Shown: positions 16,654-25,391, numbered from the stretch's first letter. The stretch: 64,000 nt of DNA from Betaproteobacteria bacterium HGW-Betaproteobacteria-7 (GCA_002840765.1 PHCE01000010.1:186001-250000); one strand, 5' to 3'. The notes: generated by a model not told the origin, from the sequence alone. Program-made: numbers and translations.

Positions 16654-16833
16654 ATGACAAATGACAACTCCCGCATCGGCGACGAAACCCCGGAGGACCG
16701 AGAACCCGGGACAGACCCGGGTTTCTACGAAACCGCCAAGAACATCGCCAGCATCACTGCTGGAGTTGGCTCAGGCGAGGCAAAAAGCCGATATCTACTT
16801 GAGAGGCACCAGAACGTATTCCCGGACGATTGA
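16654..16833 (+). CDS. small ORF, antisense to the ptxD 3' end
   Basis: A 59-codon ORF (ATG 16654, TGA 16831-16833) starting 12 bases after the membrane gene, in the same direction. The product is hydrophilic and acidic in the first half (MTNDNSRIGDETPEDREPG...) with no known motif. Its last 80 bases are antisense to the end of ptxD. A downstream cistron of 16018-16641 and a chance ORF are both possible. An inverted repeat lies inside it at 16703-16723. Confidence 0.35.
   Translation: MTNDNSRIGDETPEDREPGTDPGFYETAKNIASITAGVGSGEAKSRYLLERHQNVFPDD
16703..16723. terminator. inverted repeat, possible terminator after ptxD
   Basis: AACCCGGG-ACAGA-CCCGGGTT, a perfect 8-bp stem with a 5-base loop, 31 bases beyond the ptxD stop on the minus strand. 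Only a short T-run follows in either direction, so terminator activity is uncertain. Confidence 0.45.
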
Positions 16834-17806
16834 TGGCATCGGCCGGTTCATGCCCTTCCAGCACTGCAATGATGTTGTCTGCAGCACGGTGTTCGATGGC
16901 CAGGCGGACATCGCGTACCGCTGACCCCAGATGCGGCGTAAGCAGTGTGCTCGCTTGAGCACACAGACGGGCAGGAACCTGTGCCGGTCGCTGGGCAATG
17001 CCCCAGTCCTCGCAGGCGAACACATCGGCGGCATAGCCGCCAAGATTACCGGCCGCAAGGGCTGCGGCGATTGCCTCTTCATCGACCACCGAGCCACGGC
17101 CCACGTTGATGATGAATTGACCCGCCTTGCAATGCGCCAGCGCGCGCGCATCGAACATGTGCAAGGAACTCGTGGTCAGGGGCGCGGCGACGAATACGAA
17201 ATCGGCCTGCATCAGTGCCTCTTCAAGGGCTAGTGACTCCACCCCCGGCAGGCACTGCAACGGATCAATGCCGAGCAGACGCGCGCAGCCGAAACCGGCG
17301 AGGCGCGCGATGATCGCCTGCCCGACGCACCCGAGGCCGACCACGGCCACGGTCGCGCCGGCCAAGCCGGTACCGTAGAGGCGTGGACGCCAGCCTTGAA
17401 ATTTTCCGCTGCGCACCTGCGCGTCACCTGGTACCACGTTGCGCGCCAATGAAATGGCGAGGCCGACTGCCAACTCTGCTGTGGGCTCGGTCAGCAGGTC
17501 CGGCACGATACTTACCCACACCCCGGCACGGGTACAGGCGTCAATATCGTAACTGTCGTAGCCTTTCAAGGCACAGGCGAGTACCCGTAAGCGCGGCGCC
17601 TTTGCCAACAGATCGGCATCCACGCTGTCGGTCATGAAACCCATGATTGCGTCGGCGTCTCTCGCCCGCATGGCAAGCTGCTGCGGCGTCCAGGGCTCGG
17701 TTTGGCTGTTCATCTCGACAATGCCGACGCGCTGCAGGCGTTCCAGGACTTCGGCATGAATCGGATTGGTGACGAGAATTTTCGGCGAAGTAGCTGGTGC
17801 ATTCAT
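16754..17806 (-). CDS. ptxD: NAD-dependent phosphite dehydrogenase PtxD
   Basis: A 350-residue D-2-hydroxyacid-dehydrogenase-fold enzyme that oxidises phosphite to phosphate with NAD+. The Rossmann motif VVGLGCVGQAI starts near residue 154. PtxD-type segments are GWRPRLYGTGLAGATV, NVGRGSVVDEEAIAAAL, LGGYAADVFACEDWGIAQRP and TLLTPHLGSAVRDVRLAIEHRAADNIIAVL. They include the substrate Arg (in GRGS), Glu (in VFACEDW) and the catalytic His (in TPHLGSAV). About 14 residues at the C-terminus extend beyond the usual end of PtxD and look non-conserved. It overlaps ptxC by four bases and is last in the operon ptxA-ptxB-ptxC-ptxD. Confidence 0.93.
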   Translation of the reverse strand: MNAPATSPKILVTNPIHAEVLERLQRVGIVEMNSQTEPWTPQQLAMRARDADAIMGFMTDSVDADLLAKAPRLRVLACALKGYDSYDIDACTRAGVWVSIVPDLLTEPTAELAVGLAISLARNVVPGDAQVRSGKFQGWRPRLYGTGLAGATVAVVGLGCVGQAIIARLAGFGCARLLGIDPLQCLPGVESLALEEALMQADFVFVAAPLTTSSLHMFDARALAHCKAGQFIINVGRGSVVDEEAIAAALAAGNLGGYAADVFACEDWGIAQRPAQVPARLCAQASTLLTPHLGSAVRDVRLAIEHRAADNIIAVLEGHEPADAINRPGIRSGASQVDIGFLPRLSQLQQ

Positions 17807-18609
17807 TTCAGTTTTTTTCGAAGATAGGCGCCGATGCCATCAACGACAATGACGCAGGCAAGAATGGTGAGCAGGATGGCGGCGACTTCGTCGTACTTGA
17901 TCAGGCGCAATGCGGCCATCAGTTCAAAGCCGATACCTCCGGCACCGACGATACCGAGCACCGCCGAAGCCCGGAAATGGTATTCCCAGCGATAGATGGT
18001 GATGTCGGCCAGTTGCGGCAGCACCTGTGGCAGCACCGCATGCGTGATCACCTGAAAATGTCCGGCGCCTGCCGCCCGCGCCGCTTCCAATGGCTTGGGG
18101 TCGACGTGCTCGATGGCTTCGGCATAGAACTTCGCCACCATGCCGGTCGAATGGAGCGCCAGCGCCAGCACACCAGGCAACGCACCGAAGCCCACTGCGG
18201 CAACGAAGAGAATGCCGAGAATGATCTCCGGCACCGAGCGCATCGCTGCCAACAGGATGCGGGCGATCCGGCTGGCTAGCCAGTTAGGCGCGGTGTTGGG
18301 CGCGGCCAGCAAGGAGAGCGGCAACGACAGCAAAACCGCGAGCACCGTACCGGCAATCGACATTGCCAGCGTATCGAGCAGCGGACGCAGCCAGTGATGC
18401 CAGCGCTCGAAATCCGGCGGCACCATTTCCGAGGCTAGCTGCGCGATCGCCGGGGCGCCCTCGATGAAGCGCTGGGCATCGAAGAATCCGCTGATCGCCA
18501 GGGCAACGATGCAGACAAGCAGGACAGCCGCCGCCAGTTGCGCGTGGCGCCAGGCCTCGCGGCGGGCGGCATCGAGAATGACGCCGTAACGGGCGGCGGT
18601 ATCGCTCAT
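17803..18609 (-). CDS. ptxC: phosphite/phosphonate ABC transporter permease PtxC (PhnE family)
   Basis: A 268-residue inner-membrane permease of the PhnE family with about six helices. The first is AAAVLLVCIVALAISGFF at residues 26-43. The conserved EAA loop that contacts the ATPase reads EAARAAGAGHFQVITHAVLPQVLPQL near residue 177. LLDTLAMSIAGTVLAVLLSLPLSLLAA is also typical of the family. It works with PtxA and PtxB to import phosphite. Four-base overlaps on both sides (ATGA with ptxB and ptxD) show strict operon organisation. Confidence 0.92.
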   Translation of the reverse strand: MSDTAARYGVILDAARREAWRHAQLAAAVLLVCIVALAISGFFDAQRFIEGAPAIAQLASEMVPPDFERWHHWLRPLLDTLAMSIAGTVLAVLLSLPLSLLAAPNTAPNWLASRIARILLAAMRSVPEIILGILFVAAVGFGALPGVLALALHSTGMVAKFYAEAIEHVDPKPLEAARAAGAGHFQVITHAVLPQVLPQLADITIYRWEYHFRASAVLGIVGAGGIGFELMAALRLIKYDEVAAILLTILACVIVVDGIGAYLRKKLK

Positions 18610-19481
18610 TTCATTTTCGCCAGATCAAGCTTGAGGATGGTCGCCGTATCGCGCAGCACATCGTAGGCCTTGTCATCGGTGGCGGCAAAAGCCTCAACAC
18701 GGAAGGACTTGAGCACTTCCTTGTCCTTGATGCCGAGGAAGGCATCACGAATCGCCTGCTTGAGTTGTGGCGTCAGGTTGCCCTGCATGGTCATCGGGTA
18801 ATTGGGGATAGGCGCAGTCAGATCGAGCTTGACCACTTTCGCCGGATCGATGATCTTGCGCTCGACCAGGCTGCGATAGATCTGCTCGGACAGCGCACCG
18901 GCGGGTATTTGCCCGGCCTGCACGGCGCGTGCCACGGCATCATGCGTACCGAGGTGCACCACCTTGTAGTCCTTGTCGCCTTCCAGCCCCTTCTTGAGCA
19001 AATGCGCACGCGGTGCGAGATGACTCGATGTGGACGCCTGATCGCCGAAACCGAAGGGTTTGCCGCGAATGTCGTCGATACGCTTTACCGGCCCATCAGC
19101 TGCTGCAATCAGTATCGAGTTATAGGTCGGCGAGCCCTTTTCGACGCCGACCGCGAAGGGTTCGATCTCCGTCGCCCGCGACTTGGCGAGCACGTAGGAA
19201 AAGGGGCCGAAATACGCCACCTCGATGCGGCCGAAGCGCATCGCCTCGATCATCGACGAGTAGTCGGTGGTGACGATGATCTCGATTTCCTTCTTCAGCC
19301 TGGCTTCGAGATAGGCCTTCAGCGGCTGCGCATTCTGAATCAGGGTCGCCGCATTCTCATCGGGCAGCAGCGCGACGCGCAGCTTGTCGGGGTCACGGCC
19401 CTGGGCATTGGCGGAAAGAGGAAGAGCGAAGGTAGCGGCGGTAAAGGCCGTCAGTGCGGCAAGCAGGGTGCGGCGTTTCAT
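18606..19481 (-). CDS. ptxB: phosphite-binding periplasmic protein PtxB
   Basis: A 291-residue PhnD/PtxB-type solute-binding protein. The signal peptide covers residues 1-27 (MKRRTLLAAL..., cleavage near ANAQG). Family features: LRVALLPDENAATLIQNAQPLKAYLE, VTTDYSSMIEAMRFGRIEVAYFGPFSYVLA (residues about 67-96) and the ligand-binding STSSHLAP segment near residue 145, where Ser/Thr/His hold the anion. An AAGGAG site 7 bases upstream fixes ATG 19481. It delivers phosphite to PtxC; phosphonates are possible alternative ligands, but the adjoining ptxD favours phosphite. Confidence 0.92.
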   Translation of the reverse strand: MKRRTLLAALTAFTAATFALPLSANAQGRDPDKLRVALLPDENAATLIQNAQPLKAYLEARLKKEIEIIVTTDYSSMIEAMRFGRIEVAYFGPFSYVLAKSRATEIEPFAVGVEKGSPTYNSILIAAADGPVKRIDDIRGKPFGFGDQASTSSHLAPRAHLLKKGLEGDKDYKVVHLGTHDAVARAVQAGQIPAGALSEQIYRSLVERKIIDPAKVVKLDLTAPIPNYPMTMQGNLTPQLKQAIRDAFLGIKDKEVLKSFRVEAFAATDDKAYDVLRDTATILKLDLAKMK

Positions 19482-20332
19482 GAGGGAACTCCTTCTGTTT
19501 GACAATCGGGAAAGTGGAGCAGGCCGGTGGGGCGAACTGTTTCCCCGCGCGGCGTTGACGGGGTGCCGTACAGGCGGGCAACAACATCGTCGCTGAGCTG
19601 TGCGGGCGTGCCGTCGAAAATCACCGCACCACCGGAAAGGCCGAGGATGCGGTCGGCGAAGCGGCGGGCGAAATCAACCTGGTGCAGGCTCACCACGGCG
19701 GTTAGGCCGTCGCTCTTGCAGATATCGTGCATCAGCGCCAGCAGTCGTTCGGCGGTAGCCGGGTCAAGACTCGCCACCGGTTCGTCGGCAAGCAGGATGC
19801 GCGGCGCCTGCACCAGCGCGCGGGCCATGCCGACGCGTTGCTGTTGCCCGCCGGAAAGCTGATCGGCGCGCTTGAGCACCTGATCGATCAGGCCGACACG
19901 GTCAATCGCGGCGAGAGCCAGTTCCTTTTCCTGTCGCGACCAGGGCAGCAAGGTCCGTAGCGAAGCGTGGTAGCCGAGGCGCCCCATCAGCACATTGGCC
20001 AGCACCGACAGGCGACCGATCAGATGGTGCTGCTGGAACACCATGCCGGTCTGCTGGCGATGACGGCGCAAAATGCGCCGGTCAGCGATGTCGTCGCCGC
20101 CACCGACGATCACACGGCCGGCGCTCGGCCGCACCAGACCGTTAAGGCAACGGAGCAAGGTCGACTTGCCCGCCCCCGAGGAACCGAGCAGAACGGTGAA
20201 TTCACCTTCGCCGAAAGCGCAGGATGTGCGCTGCAGCGCTCGAACACCGCCGGGGTATGTGACTTCAAGTGCCTCGGTGCACAACGCCGTACCCGTGGTT
20301 GCGGCGGGTACTGCTTGGAATGGCTGGTTCAT
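19478..20332 (-). CDS. ptxA: phosphite ABC transporter ATPase PtxA (PhnC family)
   Basis: A 284-residue ABC ATPase. Walker A is GSSGAGKST (about residues 50-58), the Q-loop GMVFQQHHLI, the signature LSGGQQQRVGMARAL, Walker B ILLADEPVASLDP and the switch His in SLHQVDFA. PhnC-like features include the RRHRQQTGMVFQ segment. AGGAG precedes ATG 20332; the longer in-frame start at 20428 would cover the regulatory gap. It is the first gene of the ptxABCD operon and divergent from ptxE. Confidence 0.92.
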   Translation of the reverse strand: MNQPFQAVPAATTGTALCTEALEVTYPGGVRALQRTSCAFGEGEFTVLLGSSGAGKSTLLRCLNGLVRPSAGRVIVGGGDDIADRRILRRHRQQTGMVFQQHHLIGRLSVLANVLMGRLGYHASLRTLLPWSRQEKELALAAIDRVGLIDQVLKRADQLSGGQQQRVGMARALVQAPRILLADEPVASLDPATAERLLALMHDICKSDGLTAVVSLHQVDFARRFADRILGLSGGAVIFDGTPAQLSDDVVARLYGTPSTPRGETVRPTGLLHFPDCQTEGVPS

Positions 20333-20366
20333 GCTGGACTCCTGTTCATCACCGCAACGATGCAGC

Positions 20367-20402
20367 GACGCAGTCAGTGTGTCCGAGCGATGTGACGCAG
20401 TC
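20367..20402. repeat. direct repeat pair in the ptxA-ptxE intergenic region
   Basis: GACGCAGTC occurs at 20367-20375 and again at 20394-20402, 27 bases apart, in the 110-base gap between divergent ptxA and ptxE. It is a candidate operator for PtxE. No clear Pho box (two CTGTCAT-like half sites at 11-base spacing) was seen. Confidence 0.4.
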
Positions 20403-20442
20403 GTTAATGGAACCGTCACCTTCGGCAATTAGCATATAGACC

Positions 20443-21333
20443 ATGTCTATGCACCTTTCCTCTTCGGCTGAACTGCGCGCCTTCGACGCCACGGCGCGTT
20501 GCGGCAGCATGTCGGCCGCCGCACGCCTGCTCGGCATCCGCCAGCCCACCGTATCGGCCCACATTGCCAGCCTGGAGCAGAGCTTCGGTGTCGAGCTGTT
20601 CCAGCGTCACGGCCGCCGCATCGTGCTTACCGGCTTTGGCAGGCTGTTGCATGAAATCACGCAGCGCATCTATCGCGGCGAAGAACAGGCCGTCGCCCTG
20701 CTGCTGGCAGCTCGTCAGGGCTACCAGGGCCTGCTCACGATTGGCGCGATCGGCCCCCATAACGTCATGCCCATGGTCAAGCGCTTTCGCGAACAGAACC
20801 CTACCGTTCGCGTGGTGGTTGCGGTGGGAGATTCACGGGAGGTCGTCCATCGCGTGCTTGACCAGAAGGACGACATCGGCATCCTTTTGCATGCCGTCGA
20901 CGACGAACGTGTGCATTGCCTGCCCCTCCGCAAGCAGCCGCTGGTGGTATTTGCCCCCACCACGCATCCGCTCGCGCGTTGTGAAACGCTCACTCTGAGC
21001 GATCTGAACGGCGTCGAATTCGTGCTGCGCGAGGACGGCTCGCACACGCGTCAGGTTTTCGAATCCGGCCTTGCTGCGGCAGGCGTCAAGGTGCGCTGCT
21101 CGGTTGAAATGGGCAGCCGCGAAGCCGTGCGCGAAGCTGTGGCGCAAGGCCTCGGTTTGGGCGTCGTCGCTCGCACGGCCTTCGTACCTGATTCACGCGT
21201 ACTCGAACTCAAGGTCGAGGGATTGAACATGCACACACACGTGCATGTGATCTGTTTGCGCGAGCGCAAGGAGGCGGCGCTGATCAAGGGATTTCTGGAA
21301 CTCGTCGGCGAACTCTCGGCACGCAGGCCGTGA
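20443..21333 (+). CDS. ptxE: LysR-type regulator PtxE
   Basis: A 296-residue LysR-family activator. The N-terminal winged helix-turn-helix is clear: LRAFDATARCGSMSAAARLLGIRQPTVSAHIASLEQSFGVELFQRHGRRIVLTGFG (residues 10-65). The effector domain begins near residue 92 (LLTIGAIGPHNVMPMVKRF). In known ptx clusters PtxE is the linked LysR regulator, so phosphite-pathway control is inferred. ATG at 20443 or 20449. Its stop is only 10 bases from the convergent nifE stop, marking one edge of the insertion between nifE and nifN. Confidence 0.88.
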   Translation: MSMHLSSSAELRAFDATARCGSMSAAARLLGIRQPTVSAHIASLEQSFGVELFQRHGRRIVLTGFGRLLHEITQRIYRGEEQAVALLLAARQGYQGLLTIGAIGPHNVMPMVKRFREQNPTVRVVVAVGDSREVVHRVLDQKDDIGILLHAVDDERVHCLPLRKQPLVVFAPTTHPLARCETLTLSDLNGVEFVLREDGSHTRQVFESGLAAAGVKVRCSVEMGSREAVREAVAQGLGLGVVARTAFVPDSRVLELKVEGLNMHTHVHVICLRERKEAALIKGFLELVGELSARRP

Positions 21334-21343
21334 ATGAACGCAG

Positions 21344-22741
21344 CTACGCTGCCAGCACCGCCCCGGATACACCCTTCGCCCACGGCGCCGGTTTGCGCAC
21401 CGCCGCCCAGACCGGGCTTTCCATCGACAGCGCCAGCTGCCGGGCGAGTTCGCTCATGCCGGCATAGCCGGCGTAGCCGAATTCGCGTTCCTGGTTGATG
21501 TCGAGGAACGGGATGCGCGCCTTCAGTGCGGTGTAGAGATTGCGGCCGCCGGCGATCAGGATGTCGGCCCGGTACTCGTGGTAGGTCGACAACAGTGCCT
21601 TCGGGCTGCCGTCGTCGATCATCTTGGTGTCGTCGCCCATCAGCTCGCGAATGCGTGCCTTGTCTTCTTCGGTCGATTTCTTGGTGCCGGTGGCGACGAC
21701 TTTCATGCCGAGATCCTGCAACGCCGAGACGATGGACCACGACTTGACGCCGCCGGTGTACAGCAGCACGCGCTTGTCCTTGAGGCGGGAGCGCCAGGGT
21801 TCGAGGGCGGCGTGGGCTTTGGCTTCCTCGCGGGCGATGACGACTTCGGTGCGGGCAATCAGGTCCGGGTCGCCGATCAACCGGGCGAAGTCGCGCAGGG
21901 CGTTGGAAACGTCGGCGACGCCGTAGAAACTGCCTTCGAAGAAGGGAATGCCGAAGCTGTCTTCCATCTTGCGCGCGACGTTGAGCAGCGCCTTGGCGCA
22001 GACGACCATGTTGACCTTGGCGCGGTGCATGGTCTGCACCTCGTGGAAGCGGGCGTCACCGGACAGCGTACACAGGATGCGCAGGCCGAGTTCGTCGAAC
22101 AGCGGCGCGACGTGCCAGAACTCGCCGGCGATGTTGTATTCGCCGATCAGGTTGACGTCGTAGGTCGGCAGGCCGTCGGCGCGCGGCTTGGCGGGCTCCG
22201 GCTCGGCGGTGCCGATGACGTACTTGAACATGGCTTCGCCGGCCAGCCGGTTGCCGAGATTCTTGGTGCCGTAGAAACCGGCTGCATCGACCGGCACGAC
22301 AGGGATACCGACGCGTTCGCTGGCCGCCTTGCAGACGGCTTCGACATCATCACCGATCAGCGCGGTGACGCAGGTGTTGTAAACGAAGACGGCCTTCGGC
22401 GCATAGCTGTCAACGGCCTGCTTGATCGCATGGAACAGGCGCTTTTCGCCGCGGCCCATGACCACGTCGGTTTCCGACAGGTCTGTAGTCATGCCGATCT
22501 TGTACAACGTGACGCCGCTCGACCGCGTGCCGCGGTTGTCCCACGAGGAACCGGCGCAGGCGATCGGGCCATGGACGATGTGAGCGACATCGGCAATCGG
22601 CAGCAGCGCGATCTGCGCCCCGTCGAAGGAACAGCCGCCGGCGGTAGCGCCCGGTTTGGGCTTGGCACAGCCGGACTTTTCCTTGGTGTTGTGGGTGCAG
22701 GCCGGCTCGTCGAGCAGGGCCTGGATTTCGCTGGCTTTCAT
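21344..22741 (-). CDS. nifE: FeMo-cofactor scaffold subunit NifE
   Basis: A 465-residue NifE, the alpha-like subunit of the NifEN scaffold. Cys-rich N-terminus ([62 protein letters not shown]) with the conserved IACAGSS cluster ligand, then [29 protein letters not shown], and [16 protein letters not shown] near residue 425. Start 22741 follows a TGGAG site. It has its own NifA/sigma-54 promoter and is monocistronic here, since ptxE converges on its end and nifN lies 5.6 kb beyond. Confidence 0.96.
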   Translation of the reverse strand: MKASEIQALLDEPACTHNTKEKSGCAKPKPGATAGGCSFDGAQIALLPIADVAHIVHGPIACAGSSWDNRGTRSSGVTLYKIGMTTDLSETDVVMGRGEKRLFHAIKQAVDSYAPKAVFVYNTCVTALIGDDVEAVCKAASERVGIPVVPVDAAGFYGTKNLGNRLAGEAMFKYVIGTAEPEPAKPRADGLPTYDVNLIGEYNIAGEFWHVAPLFDELGLRILCTLSGDARFHEVQTMHRAKVNMVVCAKALLNVARKMEDSFGIPFFEGSFYGVADVSNALRDFARLIGDPDLIARTEVVIAREEAKAHAALEPWRSRLKDKRVLLYTGGVKSWSIVSALQDLGMKVVATGTKKSTEEDKARIRELMGDDTKMIDDGSPKALLSTYHEYRADILIAGGRNLYTALKARIPFLDINQEREFGYAGYAGMSELARQLALSMESPVWAAVRKPAPWAKGVSGAVLAA

Positions 22742-22770
22742 GGCATTCTCCAGAGGACTGGTGAATCCAT

Positions 22771-22786
22771 AGCAAGACAGGTGCCA
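22771..22786 (-). promoter_or_regulatory. sigma-54 (-24/-12) promoter of nifE
   Basis: Minus strand TGGCAC-N5-TTGCT, a perfect match, ending 29 bases before the nifE start. Confidence 0.9.
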
Positions 22787-22830
22787 CACGCCAAGGGCTT
22801 GTTTTATCGGCAGAAAGGCGGATCCGGAAT

Positions 22831-22846
22831 TGTCACAAAGCCGACA
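22831..22846 (-). promoter_or_regulatory. NifA upstream activator site (nifE)
   Basis: TGT-N10-ACA (plus strand TGTCACAAAGCCGACA), 44 bases upstream of the -24 element and just past the stop of the radical SAM gene. Confidence 0.8.
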
Positions 22847-22877
22847 ACCGCCGCCCGATGGCGGTTTCCGCCCGCGA

Positions 22878-24218
22878 TCAGGCGCGCTGGGCGAGCGGCG
22901 TCGGCATGTTGCGGATGGTCTTGTAGGCCTGGTAGTTCCAGGAGAACGAGATGGCCGTGCTGAACAGGCTACGCGTCTTGCCGAAGGTACGCAGGCCGCG
23001 CTTCAGCGAAGCCGAGAACGACGAAACCTCGGCATAGGCATCCTGCAGACCTTCCCAGGCTTCGGCGGGGGTCATGCCGCGCATCTCGAAGACCGGCTCG
23101 AACAGCGTGTAGCGCCGCCAGTCGTTGGGGAAGTCGGTCAGCAACAGGCGGTTCTCCGCCTCCATCTGCTTGTAGAAGGCAGTGCCGGGCAGCGGCGTTT
23201 CCAGCGACAACTGCACTGCATCGATGCCGTTTTCCAGCACGAAGTCGATGGTGCGGCGGAAGGCATCCTTGGTCTGCCCGTCGGAGCCGAAGATGAAGCA
23301 GCCGACGATGGCCATGCCGTGGTCGTGGATCTTCTTGATCGCGTCGGCGAAGTTGCGGGTATCGGGGCGCAGGTTGACCGGCTTGTGCATGGCGTCGATG
23401 GTCGCCGGATCGAGCGATTCGAAACCGATCAGGAAACCCTTGCAGCCGCTCTTTTGCGCAGCCTTCAGCACATCGTCGTGCTCGACGATGTTGAGGCAGG
23501 TCTGGCCGGCCCACTCCTTGCCGCAGTCGGCCATGCGGTCGAACAACTCCTTGGCGCGCTTGATGTAGCGAGGTCCGGCGCCGACGATGTTGTCGTCGAT
23601 GATGAACAGGCGCTTCGACTGGATGGAGTTGATTTCGTCGATGATGTCGTCGATTTCGCGCACCCGGTAACGCGAGCCGTTGAAGGCAGTCACCGAGCAA
23701 AAGTTGCAGTTGATCGGGCAGCCGCGGCCGGTCTGCACGGTATCGACGAAGTATTTGCCGGTCAGCAGCTCGCGCTTCGGCGGCAGCAGCTTGGTCAGTT
23801 CCGGCAACTGGCAGGAGCGGTAGACGCGCTGCATCTGGCCGCGCTCGAAATCCTCCAGCACCTTCGGCCAGATGTTCTCGCCTTCGCCGACGACCACGGT
23901 GTCGGCATAGCGCAGCGCCTCATCAGTCATGTAGGAAACGTGGATGCCGCCCATGACCACCGGCACGCCGCGCTTGCGGAACTCCGTGGCAATCTCGTAG
24001 GCGCGCGGCGCCAGCGGTGTCATGCAGGTGATGCCAACCAGATCGACCGACTGGTCGAAATCGAGATCCATCATCGCCTCGTCGATGATCTGCACATCGT
24101 AGTGCTCCGGCGTATACCGGGCGATCCATGCCAGGTTCAGCGGCGGCAAGGCCAGCACCTTGATGTTCGAGTGCAGGCTGCCCTTGAACGAGGGATTGAT
24201 CAACAGGATCTTCTTCAT
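22878..24218 (-). CDS. B12-binding-domain radical SAM protein
   Basis: A 446-residue protein. The N-terminal cobalamin-binding-type Rossmann domain (residues 1-140) has [40 protein letters not shown] and [11 protein letters not shown]. The radical SAM core has the cluster motif C-x3-C-x2-C in [11 protein letters not shown] (about residues 164-174). Then come DDNIVGAG and [16 protein letters not shown], and a C-terminal helical part. The D-x-H-x-x-G cobalamin motif is not obvious, so B12 may not be bound. The substrate is unknown. It lies 110 bases downstream of the HHH gene and upstream of nifE, in the same direction, so it may be part of the nitrogen-fixation programme. Confidence 0.85.
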   Translation of the reverse strand: MKKILLINPSFKGSLHSNIKVLALPPLNLAWIARYTPEHYDVQIIDEAMMDLDFDQSVDLVGITCMTPLAPRAYEIATEFRKRGVPVVMGGIHVSYMTDEALRYADTVVVGEGENIWPKVLEDFERGQMQRVYRSCQLPELTKLLPPKRELLTGKYFVDTVQTGRGCPINCNFCSVTAFNGSRYRVREIDDIIDEINSIQSKRLFIIDDNIVGAGPRYIKRAKELFDRMADCGKEWAGQTCLNIVEHDDVLKAAQKSGCKGFLIGFESLDPATIDAMHKPVNLRPDTRNFADAIKKIHDHGMAIVGCFIFGSDGQTKDAFRRTIDFVLENGIDAVQLSLETPLPGTAFYKQMEAENRLLLTDFPNDWRRYTLFEPVFEMRGMTPAEAWEGLQDAYAEVSSFSASLKRGLRTFGKTRSLFSTAISFSWNYQAYKTIRNMPTPLAQRA

Positions 24219-24328
24219 GGCAGGAATCGGGGTTGGCTGGGGCGCCGTGGAGTATCGCCGATAGCGGGCCGGCTTGCCAATCGCATCCAGGCAAGGCCTG
24301 CCGCCTCGACGACAGGCCCTGGCCGGGA

Positions 24329-25351
24329 TCAGACCTTCAACAGCTTGCCGACTTTTTCCAGCAGCTTCGGGCCCATGCCCTTGGCGCGCACCAGATCGTC
24401 GATCTTGGCGTAAGGCCGGGCGGCGACGATGGCTTCGGCAACGCCCTGGCTGAGGCCCTTGACCGCTGCCAGTTCGCCGACGCTGGCCTTGTTGACCGAG
24501 ACCGGAGCAGTGGCCGCAGCCGCTTTGGCCGCCGGCTTGGCAGCGGCCTTCGGCGCCGGCTTTTTGGCGACCTTCTTTTCGACCTTCTTTTCAAGCTTTT
24601 CGCTGACCGTAACCGTGGCTACGGGCGCTTCGGCCACCGTCGCCGGCAGATTGCGGTAGTCGCGCGTCAGGTAACCGGCCGGTGTCCATTCGCGCAGCAT
24701 CACGGTCAGCGCCGCACTGGCGTTGGCGGTCACCGCCGGGACGCTGTAGTGGCAATCACTCCAGGTCGTGCCACCGGCCAGCGTGCCGAGCACCAGGCTG
24801 GCGACTGGCGTGCCGACCCAGGCGCCACCGCCGTAAGGAGCAGCCAGCGCCCAGACTTCAAGGGCCAACGTGCCGCTGACGTTTTCCGCGGCGCGCGGGC
24901 TGGCGATGCTTTCGATGGCGATCTCGGCAACACCGTCCTTGAGCTGGCAACTGACGGCGCCGTGCATGAAGGGCTGGAAGAAAGTTTGTGCGGTCGGGTA
25001 GACCGACAGATCGCGCACCCGGACGTAGCCGTCGGCGCTTTGCTCGACCAGCGCCAGGGCCATCACCTGCTGGGCGCAACCGGCCGGCGGCAAGGCGGCA
25101 ACACAGGCGGCGACGTTGAATGCACCGGGCGTCGGCTGCAGGGCCAGTTCGGCAACCTTGACGCCGTTCAGCGCCAGGCCATCAAAACCGGCAACGCTGG
25201 CCCACAACTGCAGGTGCCATTGGCCGCCATCGGCCAGATCGGCTTCGGTCAGGCTGACATCGGCGTTGAGATGGACGAAGTCGCCATCAAGACAGTAACC
25301 GTGGTTGAGACCCAGACCGGTAGTCTCGATCGAGGCGGAATAATTCGTCAT
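24329..25351 (-). CDS. nif-linked protein with C-terminal helix-hairpin-helix domain
   Basis: A 340-residue protein in three parts. Residues 1-235 form an unrecognised beta-rich domain, with internal similarity between roughly 20-110 and 135-230 (WHLQLWASV... versus LALEVWALAAPYGGG...). Residues 240-285 are a Lys/Ala/Pro linker. Residues about 286-340 are a ComEA/RuvA-like double helix-hairpin-helix (VNKASVGELAAVKGLSQGVAEAIVAARPYAKIDDLVRAKGMGPKLLEKVGKLL). HHH modules bind DNA non-specifically or act in protein contacts. Start 25351 is supported because a TATAAT box overlaps the only longer ATG (25387). Confidence 0.7.
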   Translation of the reverse strand: MTNYSASIETTGLGLNHGYCLDGDFVHLNADVSLTEADLADGGQWHLQLWASVAGFDGLALNGVKVAELALQPTPGAFNVAACVAALPPAGCAQQVMALALVEQSADGYVRVRDLSVYPTAQTFFQPFMHGAVSCQLKDGVAEIAIESIASPRAAENVSGTLALEVWALAAPYGGGAWVGTPVASLVLGTLAGGTTWSDCHYSVPAVTANASAALTVMLREWTPAGYLTRDYRNLPATVAEAPVATVTVSEKLEKKVEKKVAKKPAPKAAAKPAAKAAAATAPVSVNKASVGELAAVKGLSQGVAEAIVAARPYAKIDDLVRAKGMGPKLLEKVGKLLKV

Positions 25352-25385
25352 GTGCACAGGCTGCTCCCGGAGAAATTGGCCGCGC

Positions 25386-25391
25386 ATTATA
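25386..25391 (-). promoter_or_regulatory. -10 box of a sigma-70-like promoter for the HHH gene
   Basis: The minus strand reads TATAAT exactly, 35 bases upstream of the chosen ATG. No good -35 hexamer is seen at 16-18 bases, so promoter strength or sigma factor is unsure. No -24/-12 element was found for this gene. Confidence 0.5.

Noticed and set aside
15727..21333. Mobile element carrying the ptx genes
   Set aside because: No transposase, integrase, terminal inverted repeats or target-site duplication could be seen at either end; transfer is inferred from context only.
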